From Coemansia sp. RSA 487 (Eukaryota; Kickxellomycota; Kickxellomycetes; Kickxellales; Kickxellaceae), in the NCBI GenBank assembly GCA_027577595.1, contig JANBRJ010000072.1, positions 26,068 to 90,067 on the forward strand: a stretch of 64,000 nucleotides of DNA. Direction: 5' to 3'. Below are positions 22,602-32,504 of the stretch, piece by piece (positions within the stretch are counted from its first letter, which is position 1; each line of letters begins with the position of its first letter). The notes under the pieces were generated by a model that had not been told where the DNA came from, searched no databases, and saw only the letters and a program-made list of their open reading frames with translations. Made by a program: the position numbers and the translations under genes.

Positions 22602-23888
22602 ATGGTTGGTGATCCCATCTTTCTTATTGGCAAGGACGAGGTGCGTTACTATGGAATGCTCAGCCAAGTCAACGAAGCCGACAGGACAATTACTCTGGAG
22701 CAAGCGCGTTGTCTGGGAACAGAGGGACGCATAGGAAACCCTGTTGAGGAAATCCCACCGTCCAACACCATTTTTGAACTGATTCGGTTTCGTGCAGATG
22801 AGGTAAAGCATGTTGAATTTGTTGCGGATAGTGCTAGTACTGTGCCTGCGGCGCCAAGCCAAGCTGCTCCTGCCAGCGCCATCAGTAACGCTGCTTCTAC
22901 TTACCAGCCTGTCGACGCTTCTGTACAGAATCAACAGCAGCAACAGGCGTATACAGCTCCTGCCAGAGTTGGCCAAAGCCAAGCATCTAGCTCAACCGGC
23001 GCCAGAGCTCCTGCACAAACAAGCGAATACCGAGCGCAGTCGGACACATACCAAGGGCCATCGGAAAAGACTACCGGCGACAGTGGTGGCTATCAGGGGA
23101 ACTACCAGAACCGCCAGGGTGGCGGGTACCAGCGCGGCGGATATAGCCAGCGTGGTGGGCGTGGTGGCTACAACCATCGCGGTAACGGCCCACGCAGGGG
23201 CGGATACCAAGGTCGCGGCGGGCACCAGGGCAACCGCTATGGGCAAAACCGGCGCGTTGAGGTTCCCGAGTCGGACTTTGACTTTGAATCGTCCAACTCC
23301 AAGCTTAACAAGGGTGACCTTGCAAAGGAGTTTGCAAAGCTCAACGTCAAGGTGAACGACAATACTGATGGTTTTGCTGAGGCGTCGGCCAACGCTGGCG
23401 GAGGGTCTTCTGTGACTGCAAACGCACCCTCCTCCGACGCAGCTGTGACTGATTCATATGTGCCGAAAAAGTCGTTCTTTGATGACATCTCGTCGGAGGT
23501 CAAGGAGCGTACGCAGATGCAGGACGGTGGGCTGAGCTATGAGGAGAAGCGCAGCCGCATGAACGCCGAGCGCCAGCAGAACTATGAGACCTTTGGCCAG
23601 ACTTCGGTTGATCCGAACCGCCACCGGTACAACCGCTACAACAACAACCGCGGTAGAGGTGGCGGCAGTGGGTACTACAACCAAGATGGGCATAGCGGAA
23701 ACAGCAGCTGGCGCGGTGGCCGTGGCGGACGCGGTGGATATCACCGTGGGCGCGGAAACTACAATAACAGCCACGGGTATCGGAATCCGAATGCTCCAGG
23801 AAGCTATTCCCAGCAACGAGACAGCTCTGGTGCCAACGCCGGCAACACTAACAGTGGTAGCCTCGTAGAGTCGGGCGCACAGGCTTAG
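22602..23888 (+). CDS. SCD6: LSM14/Scd6 family mRNA decapping and translation regulator
   Basis: 428 aa. An N-terminal Lsm14 domain (about 1-75; FLIGKDEVRYYGML, ARCLGTEGR, FRADEVKHVEF) is followed by a Gln/Ala-rich linker, a first RGG block (about 165-215), the FDF segment (ESDFDFESSNSKLNKGDL), the FFD box (YVPKKSFFDDIS), the TFG box (ERQQNYETFG), and a second RGG block. This is the full order known for Scd6/Sum2/LSM14, P-body proteins that bind Dcp2, Dhh1 and eIF4G and repress translation. The RGG blocks are likely arginine-methylated (inference). No intron. Confidence 0.95.
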   Translation: MVGDPIFLIGKDEVRYYGMLSQVNEADRTITLEQARCLGTEGRIGNPVEEIPPSNTIFELIRFRADEVKHVEFVADSASTVPAAPSQAAPASAISNAASTYQPVDASVQNQQQQQAYTAPARVGQSQASSSTGARAPAQTSEYRAQSDTYQGPSEKTTGDSGGYQGNYQNRQGGGYQRGGYSQRGGRGGYNHRGNGPRRGGYQGRGGHQGNRYGQNRRVEVPESDFDFESSNSKLNKGDLAKEFAKLNVKVNDNTDGFAEASANAGGGSSVTANAPSSDAAVTDSYVPKKSFFDDISSEVKERTQMQDGGLSYEEKRSRMNAERQQNYETFGQTSVDPNRHRYNRYNNNRGRGGGSGYYNQDGHSGNSSWRGGRGGRGGYHRGRGNYNNSHGYRNPNAPGSYSQQRDSSGANAGNTNSGSLVESGAQA

Positions 23889-24504
23889 ATTGAAGACAAG
23901 CCCCATTGTTCTCAAGGCATTATTTTATCTGCTGGTGCAGATGACAAAACAGGACAATGCACAAGCAACCCAGTACTTTGGTTGTGCAAGAAACAGGTCA
24001 GAATTAAGTGACCCTTTCTTCATTTCTCAGCAATTTACAGCTGATTTTTGTCAATAGTTTTGTTTATGTTTTTATTCTCAAAGCTCTAATGAAAATGAGT
24101 ATTTTGCAGTAGCCTGAAGAGCGTATTTCAGCTCATTAAGAGAAACATGATTTTTCGACTGGCAATCTCTTCTTATTTTCGACTTGGAACACGTTGAGGT
24201 CATCATGCATGCCAGTCAGTCTGGAAAATTACTTGCCATGTATTTTTTTTCTTGAAAATGAAGTGGCAGTTAGATTGACAGTAAACAGAAGCGTGGATTG
24301 CATGTGGCAGAAAAACAACGGCCGTTTTGGCACTTTAACGGATCCTCATGTTCAGAGCATTGTTGCAAGAGCTGCAGCACCAGCTATTTTTAATACTTTT
24401 CTATGGATATACTCATCCTTGTTCCCTTTATTGGTTTATCTATTTTTTATTTGGATTTAGACAATTAGAACATAGTGAAATCGGACACATTGCTGTGGAG
24501 ACAA
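23889..24504. other. Intergenic region, SCD6 to PMT
   Basis: 0.6 kb, AT-rich. The PMT frame is open back to a GTG at 24475, and AG acceptor-like sites lie at 24459-24475, so a spliced leader is possible. No independent gene seen. Confidence 0.4.
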
Positions 24505-26802
24505 ATGAGCGGCAGGTACTCGAGAAAAGCAGAGGTGTTCTACGACCAGAGGAGTGGCGGGCAGCCGTTCGACAGCATGCACCTTCCGCGACAGGCGGGC
24601 GGGTTCAGCGCATACCCGTTGGACAAGAGCATGGATAGTCCGTTGGCGGGTCTCGGCAGGCCAGCAAGGCGGACGCGACTGGACAACATCAACGAGCGGA
24701 TTCTGGTTGCTCTGTTGACGCTCATCGCATGCGTGACGAAGATGTACCGCATCGGACGGCGCAACAGCGTTAGCTGGGACGAGGCGCACTTTGGAAAGTT
24801 CGGGGCATACTACCTGAACCGTACATTCTACCATGACGTGCATCCGCCGCTGGCAAAGATGCTGGTTGGGCTGTCGGAGCTTCTGGCCGGACACAATGGG
24901 ACGTTCAACTTCAAGGGCGGCGAAACGTACCCGCCCTACGTCAACTACCATTTCATGCGAGTGTTTAACGCCAGCTTTGGCGTTGCGCTGACGCCCATGG
25001 CATACCTTACATGCCGCCAACTACGGCTGCCGCCGCACTTTGCTGCGCTAGCCGCCCTGTGTGTGACGTTTGATAATGCGCTGTGCGTTATGAGCCGGTT
25101 TATCCTGCTCGACGCGCCGCTCCTGGGGTTCACTGCGCTGGCGCTGACAATGCTGGCGTACTTTTACCGGCAGCGGACGCATGCGTTCAGTGCCGGGTGG
25201 TGGAAGTACCTGTTTCTGACGGGACTGTCGCTGGGGCTGGTGTCCAGCACCAAGTGGGTTGGGTTCTTTGCGGTGGCACTCGTGGGTATCTACACGATTG
25301 TCGAGCTGTACGAGATGTTCTGCAACGTGCGGATGCCCGCACACGCGTACGCCAAGCACTGGGCTGCGCGCATCGTTGCTCTCATTGCCGTGCCCTTGTG
25401 CGTTTACGCGCTGTGCTTCAAAATGCACTTTGCTGTGCTCAGCCGCTACGACGGATCGGCCAACTTTATGCCCATGGGGTTCCAGGTCAAGCTGCGCGGG
25501 AACCCGGTGTCGCGCCAGCCCTACGAGATCCACACGGGGTCGCAAGTGCGTTTCCATTCGCCGCTGTCTGGCACAGGATACTTGCATTCGCATGACCACA
25601 AGTACCCGTCGGGTTCGCAACGCCAGCAGATCACGGGATACGGCTTTGCTGACCAGAACAACCTGTGGAACATTCAGCGCAAGATGGCCGCGGGCTCCTT
25701 CAGATCCGCATCGGATACGTCTGCTACTATGGCAGCTATCGACGGGCCTATTGGTCATGGCGATCTGGTGTCCTTGCATCACAACGGAACCGACACGTTC
25801 CTGTACACAGATTCAATTCATGCGGCGCCGTACAGCAAGGCGAACAACGAGGTCAGCGCGGTTGCTGCTGATGCCAAGGAGGCTGCATACCCGAACACGC
25901 TGTGGGTGGTGGAGATCGTGAACCCAGAGCGGCGCATGGATGACGGACGCATCCACCCGCTCGGCACGCCGCTCCGGCTGCGCAACATCGTGAACAACTG
26001 CATCCTGCGCGCAAGCGGCGAGCGGCTCGACAAGAACTGGGGATGGGGCCAGGCCGAGATCACATGCGATTCCAAGAACACCGATGAGCGTGGTCCGGGC
26101 TACACGTGGGTCATCGAGCGCAACATCAACAAGAATCTGAAGGCAACCGATCTGGGCAAGCACATGTCGTCGTCGTTTGTCAGAGACTTTCTGGTGCTCA
26201 ACAGGCAGATGTGGTTGACCAACAATGCGCTGATCCCCGACCACGACAAGCACAACGTGCTGGAAAGCGACCCAGCGTCCTGGCCCTTCATGCGCTATCC
26301 GATGCGCATGGTCGGCTGGGACGACCACAGCATCAAGTACCTGGAGGTCGGCAACCCGTTCCTGTGGTGGGGCTCGGCCGTCCTGTGCGCCCTGTTCCCC
26401 GTGCAGCTCCTCTACTGGCTCGTGCGCTGGCAGCGTCAATGCGTGGCCTGGCACAAGGGCGAGTTCCGCGACTACATCGACGGCGCAATGTTCCTGTGGG
26501 GCGGCTGGGCGCTCCACTACTTGCCCTTTTTCCTGATGGGCCGCGTCACCTATCTGCACCACTACTTGCCGGCTCTGTACTTTGGCATTCTGTTTACCGT
26601 CTACCAGATATACCACATCGCGTCATGGTACCTGTCCGCAAGAAACGTGCTGCTTGTGCTATATACCGCTACAGCCACTGTTACCTTTGGGTTCTGGTGG
26701 TTCTCGCCACTTACGTATGGATGGGACAAGCCTATTAATGATCTCTGGGGCATGCAGTGGGCGTCGTCCTGGCCTGTTTACCAAGACAAATTTGCGATTT
26801 AG
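24505..26802 (+). CDS. PMT2: Dolichyl-phosphate-mannose-protein O-mannosyltransferase, PMT2 type
   Basis: 765 aa from the ATG at 24505; the open frame extends to a GTG at 24475, which was not used. The GT39 catalytic part comes first, with the catalytic-loop acidic motif SWDEAHFGKFG and DVHPPLAKML, then several membrane helices. A lumenal MIR region (about 330-530) carries GTGYLHSHDHKYPSGS and QQITGYG. A second helical block and C-terminal loop end in QDKFAI. DEAHFGKFG rather than DEVHFGGF favours the PMT2 subfamily. The enzyme transfers mannose from Dol-P-Man to Ser/Thr of secretory proteins in the ER, normally as a heterodimer with a PMT1-type partner not in this window. It is convergent with the CBS gene, only 64 bp apart. 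Confidence 0.93.
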   Translation: MSGRYSRKAEVFYDQRSGGQPFDSMHLPRQAGGFSAYPLDKSMDSPLAGLGRPARRTRLDNINERILVALLTLIACVTKMYRIGRRNSVSWDEAHFGKFGAYYLNRTFYHDVHPPLAKMLVGLSELLAGHNGTFNFKGGETYPPYVNYHFMRVFNASFGVALTPMAYLTCRQLRLPPHFAALAALCVTFDNALCVMSRFILLDAPLLGFTALALTMLAYFYRQRTHAFSAGWWKYLFLTGLSLGLVSSTKWVGFFAVALVGIYTIVELYEMFCNVRMPAHAYAKHWAARIVALIAVPLCVYALCFKMHFAVLSRYDGSANFMPMGFQVKLRGNPVSRQPYEIHTGSQVRFHSPLSGTGYLHSHDHKYPSGSQRQQITGYGFADQNNLWNIQRKMAAGSFRSASDTSATMAAIDGPIGHGDLVSLHHNGTDTFLYTDSIHAAPYSKANNEVSAVAADAKEAAYPNTLWVVEIVNPERRMDDGRIHPLGTPLRLRNIVNNCILRASGERLDKNWGWGQAEITCDSKNTDERGPGYTWVIERNINKNLKATDLGKHMSSSFVRDFLVLNRQMWLTNNALIPDHDKHNVLESDPASWPFMRYPMRMVGWDDHSIKYLEVGNPFLWWGSAVLCALFPVQLLYWLVRWQRQCVAWHKGEFRDYIDGAMFLWGGWALHYLPFFLMGRVTYLHHYLPALYFGILFTVYQIYHIASWYLSARNVLLVLYTATATVTFGFWWFSPLTYGWDKPINDLWGMQWASSWPVYQDKFAI

Positions 26803-26866
26803 AGCCCCCGTTCTTATTCACTTGAAGAAATAAAAAAATACATCCTACGCATTGAAGCGCTTTTAT

Positions 26867-28375
26867 TTAGAATGTGCGTGTGTTGCGGCGAGCCAAAAAG
26901 GTGATCAGGTCCTGCTTTGTAGCTATCCCCAGACAGAACTTGCGCGATGCGTCGGTTACAAACGCAACCGTGTGTGTTTCAAAGAAACGCGCAAGCTCGC
27001 TCAGCGGCGTCTCTGGCGTTATCAGCCAGTACTGTTTACGAATGCTCGACGAGGGTGTTGCCGCCAGAGAAAGCACAGGCGTATACCTTCCATCCGCACG
27101 GTTATCTGTGGCTGGACGACCAGTAAACCGGAGCATAAACTGCTTGACCGGGTCGTGTGCCTTGGCCGCTCCGTTTTCAGCAAGCGTTTGGGCGGCCGAA
27201 AGCGTCAGATACCCAATGAGCCTGCGGTTGGGGCCGGTGATCGGGACCTGCGAAAAGTCGTTCTCCATCATCAGTTCGATAGCAGCGCCCATGGTGTCGT
27301 TCTCGGATACAGTCACAGCCGCCGGCAGCTGCAGATCCTCGATGGATGCGGCGCGGTACTGCTCAATCTGCTTGCGCTGGATATCGCCAAGCATCCGGGC
27401 GTCCAGCAAGTCGTGGGCCAGCATCCAGTCGTCCGAAAGAAGCGTTTCCCCGTAATTCCGTGCCGTGTCCCCCAATATGACTACAACGCGCTGTCCACAC
27501 TGTAGTGCCTCTGACGTTGCGTACATACGGGCAGCAGCAACGGAGGCTCCAGCGGATGGACCGGCAAATACACCAGCTTGGATGAGCTGCCGCGCCATCG
27601 AGTATGCCACGTTGTCGCTGACTTGGATCCACATGTCAATAGAGTTGGCTGCCAACGCACGCGGCGCATACACCCGACCGATATCCTCGCACAACCAGCG
27701 TCGCGCAAGCGGATTCAGCGCGTTTTGGTCGCAGATTGCCGAATTCGAAGGCTCAACGCCAACTATTTGCACGCCGGGGATCTTCTCGCGCAGCGCTCTT
27801 GCTAGATGTGTGGCCGCATTGCCCGTGTCTACGCCCAAGACCAACGCATCAACGTTACCCTTGGTTTGTTCTATGATTTCGGCAGCCAGCTCATTGTAGC
27901 ATTCGCTTAGGTCCCAGTCACCGAGCTCTTCGTCAATGTAGACGGCCCCCTGTTTCTGCTCAACTACCCTTTTGCCAATACTAGACGGATGCTCGGGCGA
28001 TCCAGGCAACGCGCCATCTAGAGTGCGCATTATATCAACTGCACCAGCACACTTGAGTAGTCGCACGCGGTCGGCCGACGTGCGCTCAGGAATAAGGCAC
28101 AGAAGCTTGCGGTGCAACATTGCTAAACTTATAGCCAGGTTTCCAGGCCCGGCCACTACAAGCAGGGCGTCTTTGGACACACCCCTTGCGTCGAGCTGCT
28201 TGACTATGTATTTGGCTACTCGGTCCTTGATGGATGCTCCAGGATTCATGTACTCGAGTTTGCCAACAATATCAGCGGATACCCTGTTCGTTATTCCCTC
28301 AACCCCGGACAGTCTAACCATTGGCGTTCGCCCAATCGTGTCTGTAATATCGGTTATTTCCAAGACGCCAGCCAT
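26867..28375 (-). CDS. CYS4: Divergent cystathionine beta-synthase-like protein
   Basis: 502 aa from the ATG at 28375; the upstream TTG at 28396 was rejected. A fold-type II PLP domain comes first, then two CBS (Bateman) repeats in the last ~170 residues. The PLP lysine is present (NPGASIKDRV, K50), and GPSAGAS and LGDTARNYG keep the late motifs. However, the substrate loop, normally TSGNT followed by G, reads GPGNLA, and the phosphate loop, normally GxGTGGT, reads GVDTGNA. Canonical CBS condenses serine and homocysteine to cystathionine. The altered loops suggest changed substrate use or loss of activity (inference). Other identity: a cysteine-synthase-like paralogue, but the C-terminal CBS repeats favour the Cys4 branch. 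Confidence 0.75.
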   Translation of the reverse strand: MAGVLEITDITDTIGRTPMVRLSGVEGITNRVSADIVGKLEYMNPGASIKDRVAKYIVKQLDARGVSKDALLVVAGPGNLAISLAMLHRKLLCLIPERTSADRVRLLKCAGAVDIMRTLDGALPGSPEHPSSIGKRVVEQKQGAVYIDEELGDWDLSECYNELAAEIIEQTKGNVDALVLGVDTGNAATHLARALREKIPGVQIVGVEPSNSAICDQNALNPLARRWLCEDIGRVYAPRALAANSIDMWIQVSDNVAYSMARQLIQAGVFAGPSAGASVAAARMYATSEALQCGQRVVVILGDTARNYGETLLSDDWMLAHDLLDARMLGDIQRKQIEQYRAASIEDLQLPAAVTVSENDTMGAAIELMMENDFSQVPITGPNRRLIGYLTLSAAQTLAENGAAKAHDPVKQFMLRFTGRPATDNRADGRYTPVLSLAATPSSSIRKQYWLITPETPLSELARFFETHTVAFVTDASRKFCLGIATKQDLITFLARRNTRTF

Positions 28376-28583
28376 TTCTAGATAAATAAGAGCCAAACTA
28401 AATTATATAAAAGTGTATTGAGTTGGTGAAGAGAAACCACAAAGGTACGCAACATCAAAAAAAATACTGACTGCTTTTATACAGTTTTTTTCTGTGGCAT
28501 TTCCCCCTTATCCGAAAGCTGATCATTTAAAGCACAATTGCATCCCTTTTTGTTATGTCAATCAAGCCTTGGGTGCTCCATTT

Positions 28584-29606
28584 TCAGTAACGGCGTCGGA
28601 GGGTTGTGCGAGACGAAAAGGTGCTTACAAGGTTATTTCGCGTGTTATCTCTGGAGACTGGCTGAGAGCGTTGGCTCGGTTTGCCACTGCGTGTGGCTAT
28701 GCGGTCCATTCGCAGCATGGGCATTTTATCAACCAGCACAGAAGCACAAAAAACTATACATAGCAATGCGCCGATTGTCGAGGATGCCGTAAGCATGAAG
28801 AATATGATCTGCTGGTAACGGGCGGCATCGAGGACGCTGGCGCCGCTCAGAACCCACCCAGTCATGGCTCCAGGGATCGAAATGAGCCCAGTGATGCTCA
28901 TGTTGGTGATTGAAGGAAGCATGGCAGCCTTTAGGGCACTGACAGTCACTGGGCGTATGAGCTCCCAGCGGGATGCACCATAGCACATCATCACCTCAAT
29001 ACGATCCCTATGCGTTTCTAGAGATTCCATGACTGAGGACATGCCAATAGAAATACCAATCACGCAGTTACCAAAGAGCATGCCAATTGTCGGAATAAAC
29101 TTGTCAGCAGTATATGCTGGATTCATATTGAGAGAGTATGCATTGCCAAATAGCGCAACAACCATTACACTAATGAGTATAGATAGCAGTGTGCCAGCAA
29201 ACATTCCAGGAAAATTGCTCTTGGCTCGCCAAAATGTCACCTCCACTGATGCCAAAATGCTCATCCCCAGCGTCATGCCAAATATTAACACCGGATTCTG
29301 TGTTAGGAATATATGATTTAACACCATGCTCAGAAGCGTAAGCTGAACGACACAGCGAATAGAAGCAATTACCAGTCCTTTAGTTAGTCCCAAATTCAGC
29401 CACATTGAGACTACAACATTAACCAAGAGCATAGTCGCTGCTACTCCAACATTGCTTAGTGTAAGACGAGGGCTCTTTACTGGTGCTGCTGCCATTTTCT
29501 CATGGCTAAATCCGGTAGATGGCACAGACCATTGTTGTTCTGCAAGCCATTCACAAATCGATTGCACAAATGGCAGACTGTTTGCTATAAAAGTGCCGAT
29601 GAACAT
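28584..29606 (-). CDS. UPF0014 family membrane protein (FetB/STAR2-like permease)
   Basis: 340 aa from the ATG at 29606; an internal ATG at 29495 would give 303 aa and starts nearer the conserved core. About seven hydrophobic helices are visible, with the family segments LTKGLVIASIRCVVQLTLL, SIGMSSVMESLETHRDRIE and ISIPGAMTGWVLSGASVLDA. The last is the coupling-loop-like signature of UPF0014. Bacterial FetB works with the ATPase FetA in iron homeostasis; plant ALS3/STAR2 confers aluminium tolerance. No ABC ATPase gene is nearby, so substrate and partner are unknown. The gene shares strand with CBS, 208 bp upstream of it. Confidence 0.8.
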   Translation of the reverse strand: MFIGTFIANSLPFVQSICEWLAEQQWSVPSTGFSHEKMAAAPVKSPRLTLSNVGVAATMLLVNVVVSMWLNLGLTKGLVIASIRCVVQLTLLSMVLNHIFLTQNPVLIFGMTLGMSILASVEVTFWRAKSNFPGMFAGTLLSILISVMVVALFGNAYSLNMNPAYTADKFIPTIGMLFGNCVIGISIGMSSVMESLETHRDRIEVMMCYGASRWELIRPVTVSALKAAMLPSITNMSITGLISIPGAMTGWVLSGASVLDAARYQQIIFFMLTASSTIGALLCIVFCASVLVDKMPMLRMDRIATRSGKPSQRSQPVSRDNTRNNLVSTFSSRTTLRRRY

Positions 29607-30390
29607 TGCATATGCGCCAATTCTACAATTTGCTGAGCAAGAGAATATATTGACAGAGAAAATATACAAATCTAATGTATAAGGAGAAGAGATTCTGGGT
29701 TTGCCATATTGCAAATTTTACGTTGTGTATTAAGATGTATGGCAGAAAGCTTATATTTTTAGCCATTTTCACTTTACTAAAACGAAAATGGAAATGAAAT
29801 TCAAAAATAATTCTTGCTTAATGATAAACCTCTAGCAGTTGTATCATATCTTTCTGCCATAAAGCACATCTCTGATGCTTTTTTGGCGGCTCTTCCACAT
29901 CGACCAAAAGCACATGAAATATGTGTCATCCACATAATATTTTCATGATTAAAGAAGCAGATATCAGCATAAGCTTCTTTCTGTCTTTTTCGGTTTATTT
30001 GTTGAGGGTAATTTACTTTTGACTACCATGATTTGACACATTTACACTTGTGATAAATAGGAGGTTGTGTAGTTTATGTGTAAAGGTGTCTGACATGAAA
30101 ACTACAGGTTGGAAATATGGCAAGATACTATGCTTATGAAGGAGCAATTGCAATAGTTTGGTTATTAGAAAGTTCAGCAATCTCTTCCCTCCTTTGTAGT
30201 TAAAATGCTTTTATAACACATTGTGGATTGCTTACTTGAAAGCACAATGGCAATATTATAAAGAGATGACTTTACTTTTAATTGATGCCAAGCAGCTAAG
30301 CATAAATTGGGAATATTTATGGCAACCCTGTCTTTTCTTTTTATTCTATTCAATCGTTTACTATCATTATCAAATTTTACAGCAGTGGAA
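29607..30390. other. Divergent intergenic region, UPF0014 to F-box-like gene
   Basis: 0.78 kb, markedly AT-rich compared with the housekeeping blocks. No gene seen. The F-box-like frame is open from 30307 (TTG) and has an ATG at 30319, but the leader-like T-rich composition favours the ATG at 30391. Confidence 0.45.
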
Positions 30391-32124
30391 ATGAACGCAC
30401 ATATAAATTTTCTACCACCTGATATTATGTTAGTTATTTTCGGGGCAACCGTAAAAAGAAAGGTAAACTCTATTAGCGCCGACCTTCAAATAAACTCCGG
30501 TATTACCAAATCATTGCTTAGTTTAAGCCATGTATGCAAGTGTTGGAGGGAAATAATTTTAAATACATTTTGCTCCAGGCATAGTATCTTCAGCGATAAT
30601 CTGTTTGAAAATATTGAACCAGCTGATGGTAGTTATCTAAAATCAAAGGCATTTCTTGCTTCGAATATAATGCGTATCAGATGCCTATATATCGAAATAA
30701 ATTGGCCAAATATCGCTAACAATAATGTACTTCAGCTTTTGGAGTCACCGCTACATTCAAACATTTGCTATAGCTCGGCCACATCAGTGAACGTCTTAAT
30801 ACGTATTGCTGACGATCACTACGACGAGAGTGCAGCAAATGTAATGGATGAGAATTCTACTCGTATAACCCAGGTAATTTCAAAATTGGCTCCCAATTTC
30901 CAAAAGGTTTCGTTTGATTACATAAAAAAGTGGAGGAGTAGTTTTGACAATATGTGCGTTGGTATATATCCTATGTTAGCTGAAAAACTGTGCAAGTATA
31001 AGCCAATCAAACACGCTTCAATTTCCGTCGGCAAGAGTGTATGTATAACCTCATTGGGGCCAAAAATAAGTAACCTTACACGGGTGTACTTATTTTGGAG
31101 TGAGAAAACTGATACCACATTACGTTTTATACGTATAAATGCCAGAACATTGCAAGAAATAAGGATTTCAAATATTTTCACTGATGGAATAGATGGCCTG
31201 TTTAATGACAATGATGCGCCTATAACATATACATACCTTACCAAACTATGGCTTGGCAGTTGCCTTAATGAAGAGCAATATGTTCCAGAACGAAGACCAG
31301 TATTCAGAGACATTGTTCCATTTCCTCGTCTGCAGAATGTCAAAATTGGGATAATATACCCATTTGGAGATGATGTTATATTTAGAGGAAATTCGAGTTG
31401 TTTAAAAGCTCTTGAAATCAAACTCGACAAGGAATCATTGTTTATGCTTTCAAAAAGTATGCAGTTATCCGGAAATACTTTTCAGCGCTTGAAGGTGATA
31501 AAAATGAGCACGTTCATTGATGAGATTGAGGACAATCAAGCATCAATCTTACAGCACACGCAAATGTTGATGTCTGCACGACAAACGGTTGAATATATTA
31601 GTATTCATGATTATGATATTGCTGAGAAATTCACAGCACAGCTTGATCCTAAACAGTTATTTCAGAACATACGTGCTATACATCTGCAATTGTACGAAAC
31701 TTCGCTTCATGACATATTTATATTCCTGAACGTTATGCCCAAAGTTCAAATTATAAGTAGTGGTATTTTGGAACTATCAAATATTGAGCAAGCAGTTACC
31801 ACACCTGGATGGCTCGAAAACTTGCATGCAAAATACGGAACACTTCACAAAAACTTTCAGTATTGGCGACTTCATTTTGATATGGGGGTCATCGAAGATG
31901 GAACAATTAAATATATTTCTAATGTCGACGAGTCGGTTGATTGTATTGTTATATACTCATTGATTCTTGCAATACTTTGTCCCAATTTTAGAGGTATATG
32001 GATAACATCTACACATATAGCAAAGTACATTGAGGGAATAAGAAGGAAAATGGACGAGGCGCCATTTAATGCATACAAACAATGTTTTGAAAAACTCTTT
32101 GGAATAGGGTCTTCCATGCGATAA
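30391..32124 (+). CDS. F-box-like protein of an expanded family, copy 1
   Basis: 577 aa. The N-terminus MNAHINFLPPDIMLVIF followed by LLSLSHVCKCWREIIL has the Leu-Pro and Cys-x-x-Trp spacing of a degenerate F-box. The long C-terminal part has LRR-like short beta/leucine units without regular repeats. A conserved patch, DDVIFRGNSSCLKALEIKL, recurs in the gene at 55550-57247 (DDTIFRGNGDTLKYLFIDI), so the two belong to one family. F-box proteins recruit substrates to SCF ubiquitin ligases; that role is inferred. The gene is AT-rich relative to its neighbours, typical of a fast-evolving accessory gene. Start at 30391 is chosen because it places the F-box at the N-terminus; 30319 would add 24 residues. 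Confidence 0.6.
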   Translation: MNAHINFLPPDIMLVIFGATVKRKVNSISADLQINSGITKSLLSLSHVCKCWREIILNTFCSRHSIFSDNLFENIEPADGSYLKSKAFLASNIMRIRCLYIEINWPNIANNNVLQLLESPLHSNICYSSATSVNVLIRIADDHYDESAANVMDENSTRITQVISKLAPNFQKVSFDYIKKWRSSFDNMCVGIYPMLAEKLCKYKPIKHASISVGKSVCITSLGPKISNLTRVYLFWSEKTDTTLRFIRINARTLQEIRISNIFTDGIDGLFNDNDAPITYTYLTKLWLGSCLNEEQYVPERRPVFRDIVPFPRLQNVKIGIIYPFGDDVIFRGNSSCLKALEIKLDKESLFMLSKSMQLSGNTFQRLKVIKMSTFIDEIEDNQASILQHTQMLMSARQTVEYISIHDYDIAEKFTAQLDPKQLFQNIRAIHLQLYETSLHDIFIFLNVMPKVQIISSGILELSNIEQAVTTPGWLENLHAKYGTLHKNFQYWRLHFDMGVIEDGTIKYISNVDESVDCIVIYSLILAILCPNFRGIWITSTHIAKYIEGIRRKMDEAPFNAYKQCFEKLFGIGSSMR

Positions 32125-32504
32125 TATGCATCCAAAGCGACACGTGCTATCGAGTTCATATCGTTGTGGATAATGTATTATAGAACATAAATTTACCTCA
32201 TTTAGAAAGTGCTCTCTAGCATGCTGTGAACAGGGAAAATTACACCGCTGCCTAAATCATGAAAAATATCTGGACCAAACTGTTTCCCAGTGTATATTTT
32301 GATTTCGTACCACACTCTATAGAAAAGGTCCAATGATGGGTGAATAAAAAGGAAATTAAAACTTTTTTATTTTCAACTTTATTCAGTGTTAAAAAATTTT
32401 CCCGCAAACATTTGCTCTCTCAGCTCCTGTTGCTAGGAAAGGTTAGCATATCTTTTTGTTCTTTTTGGCTGGCTAAATATTTTATATTTTTCTACAAAAT
32501 AAAA
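32125..32504. other. Intergenic region before the purine permease
   Basis: 380 bp, AT-rich. The permease frame is open upstream to 32340 but is T-rich and not protein-like. No gene seen. Confidence 0.45.

Noticed and set aside
25048-26616. Long minus-strand frames (up to 267 aa) opposite the PMT gene
   Set aside because: They follow the codon pattern of PMT and encode His/Val/Arg-rich sequence with no family signature.
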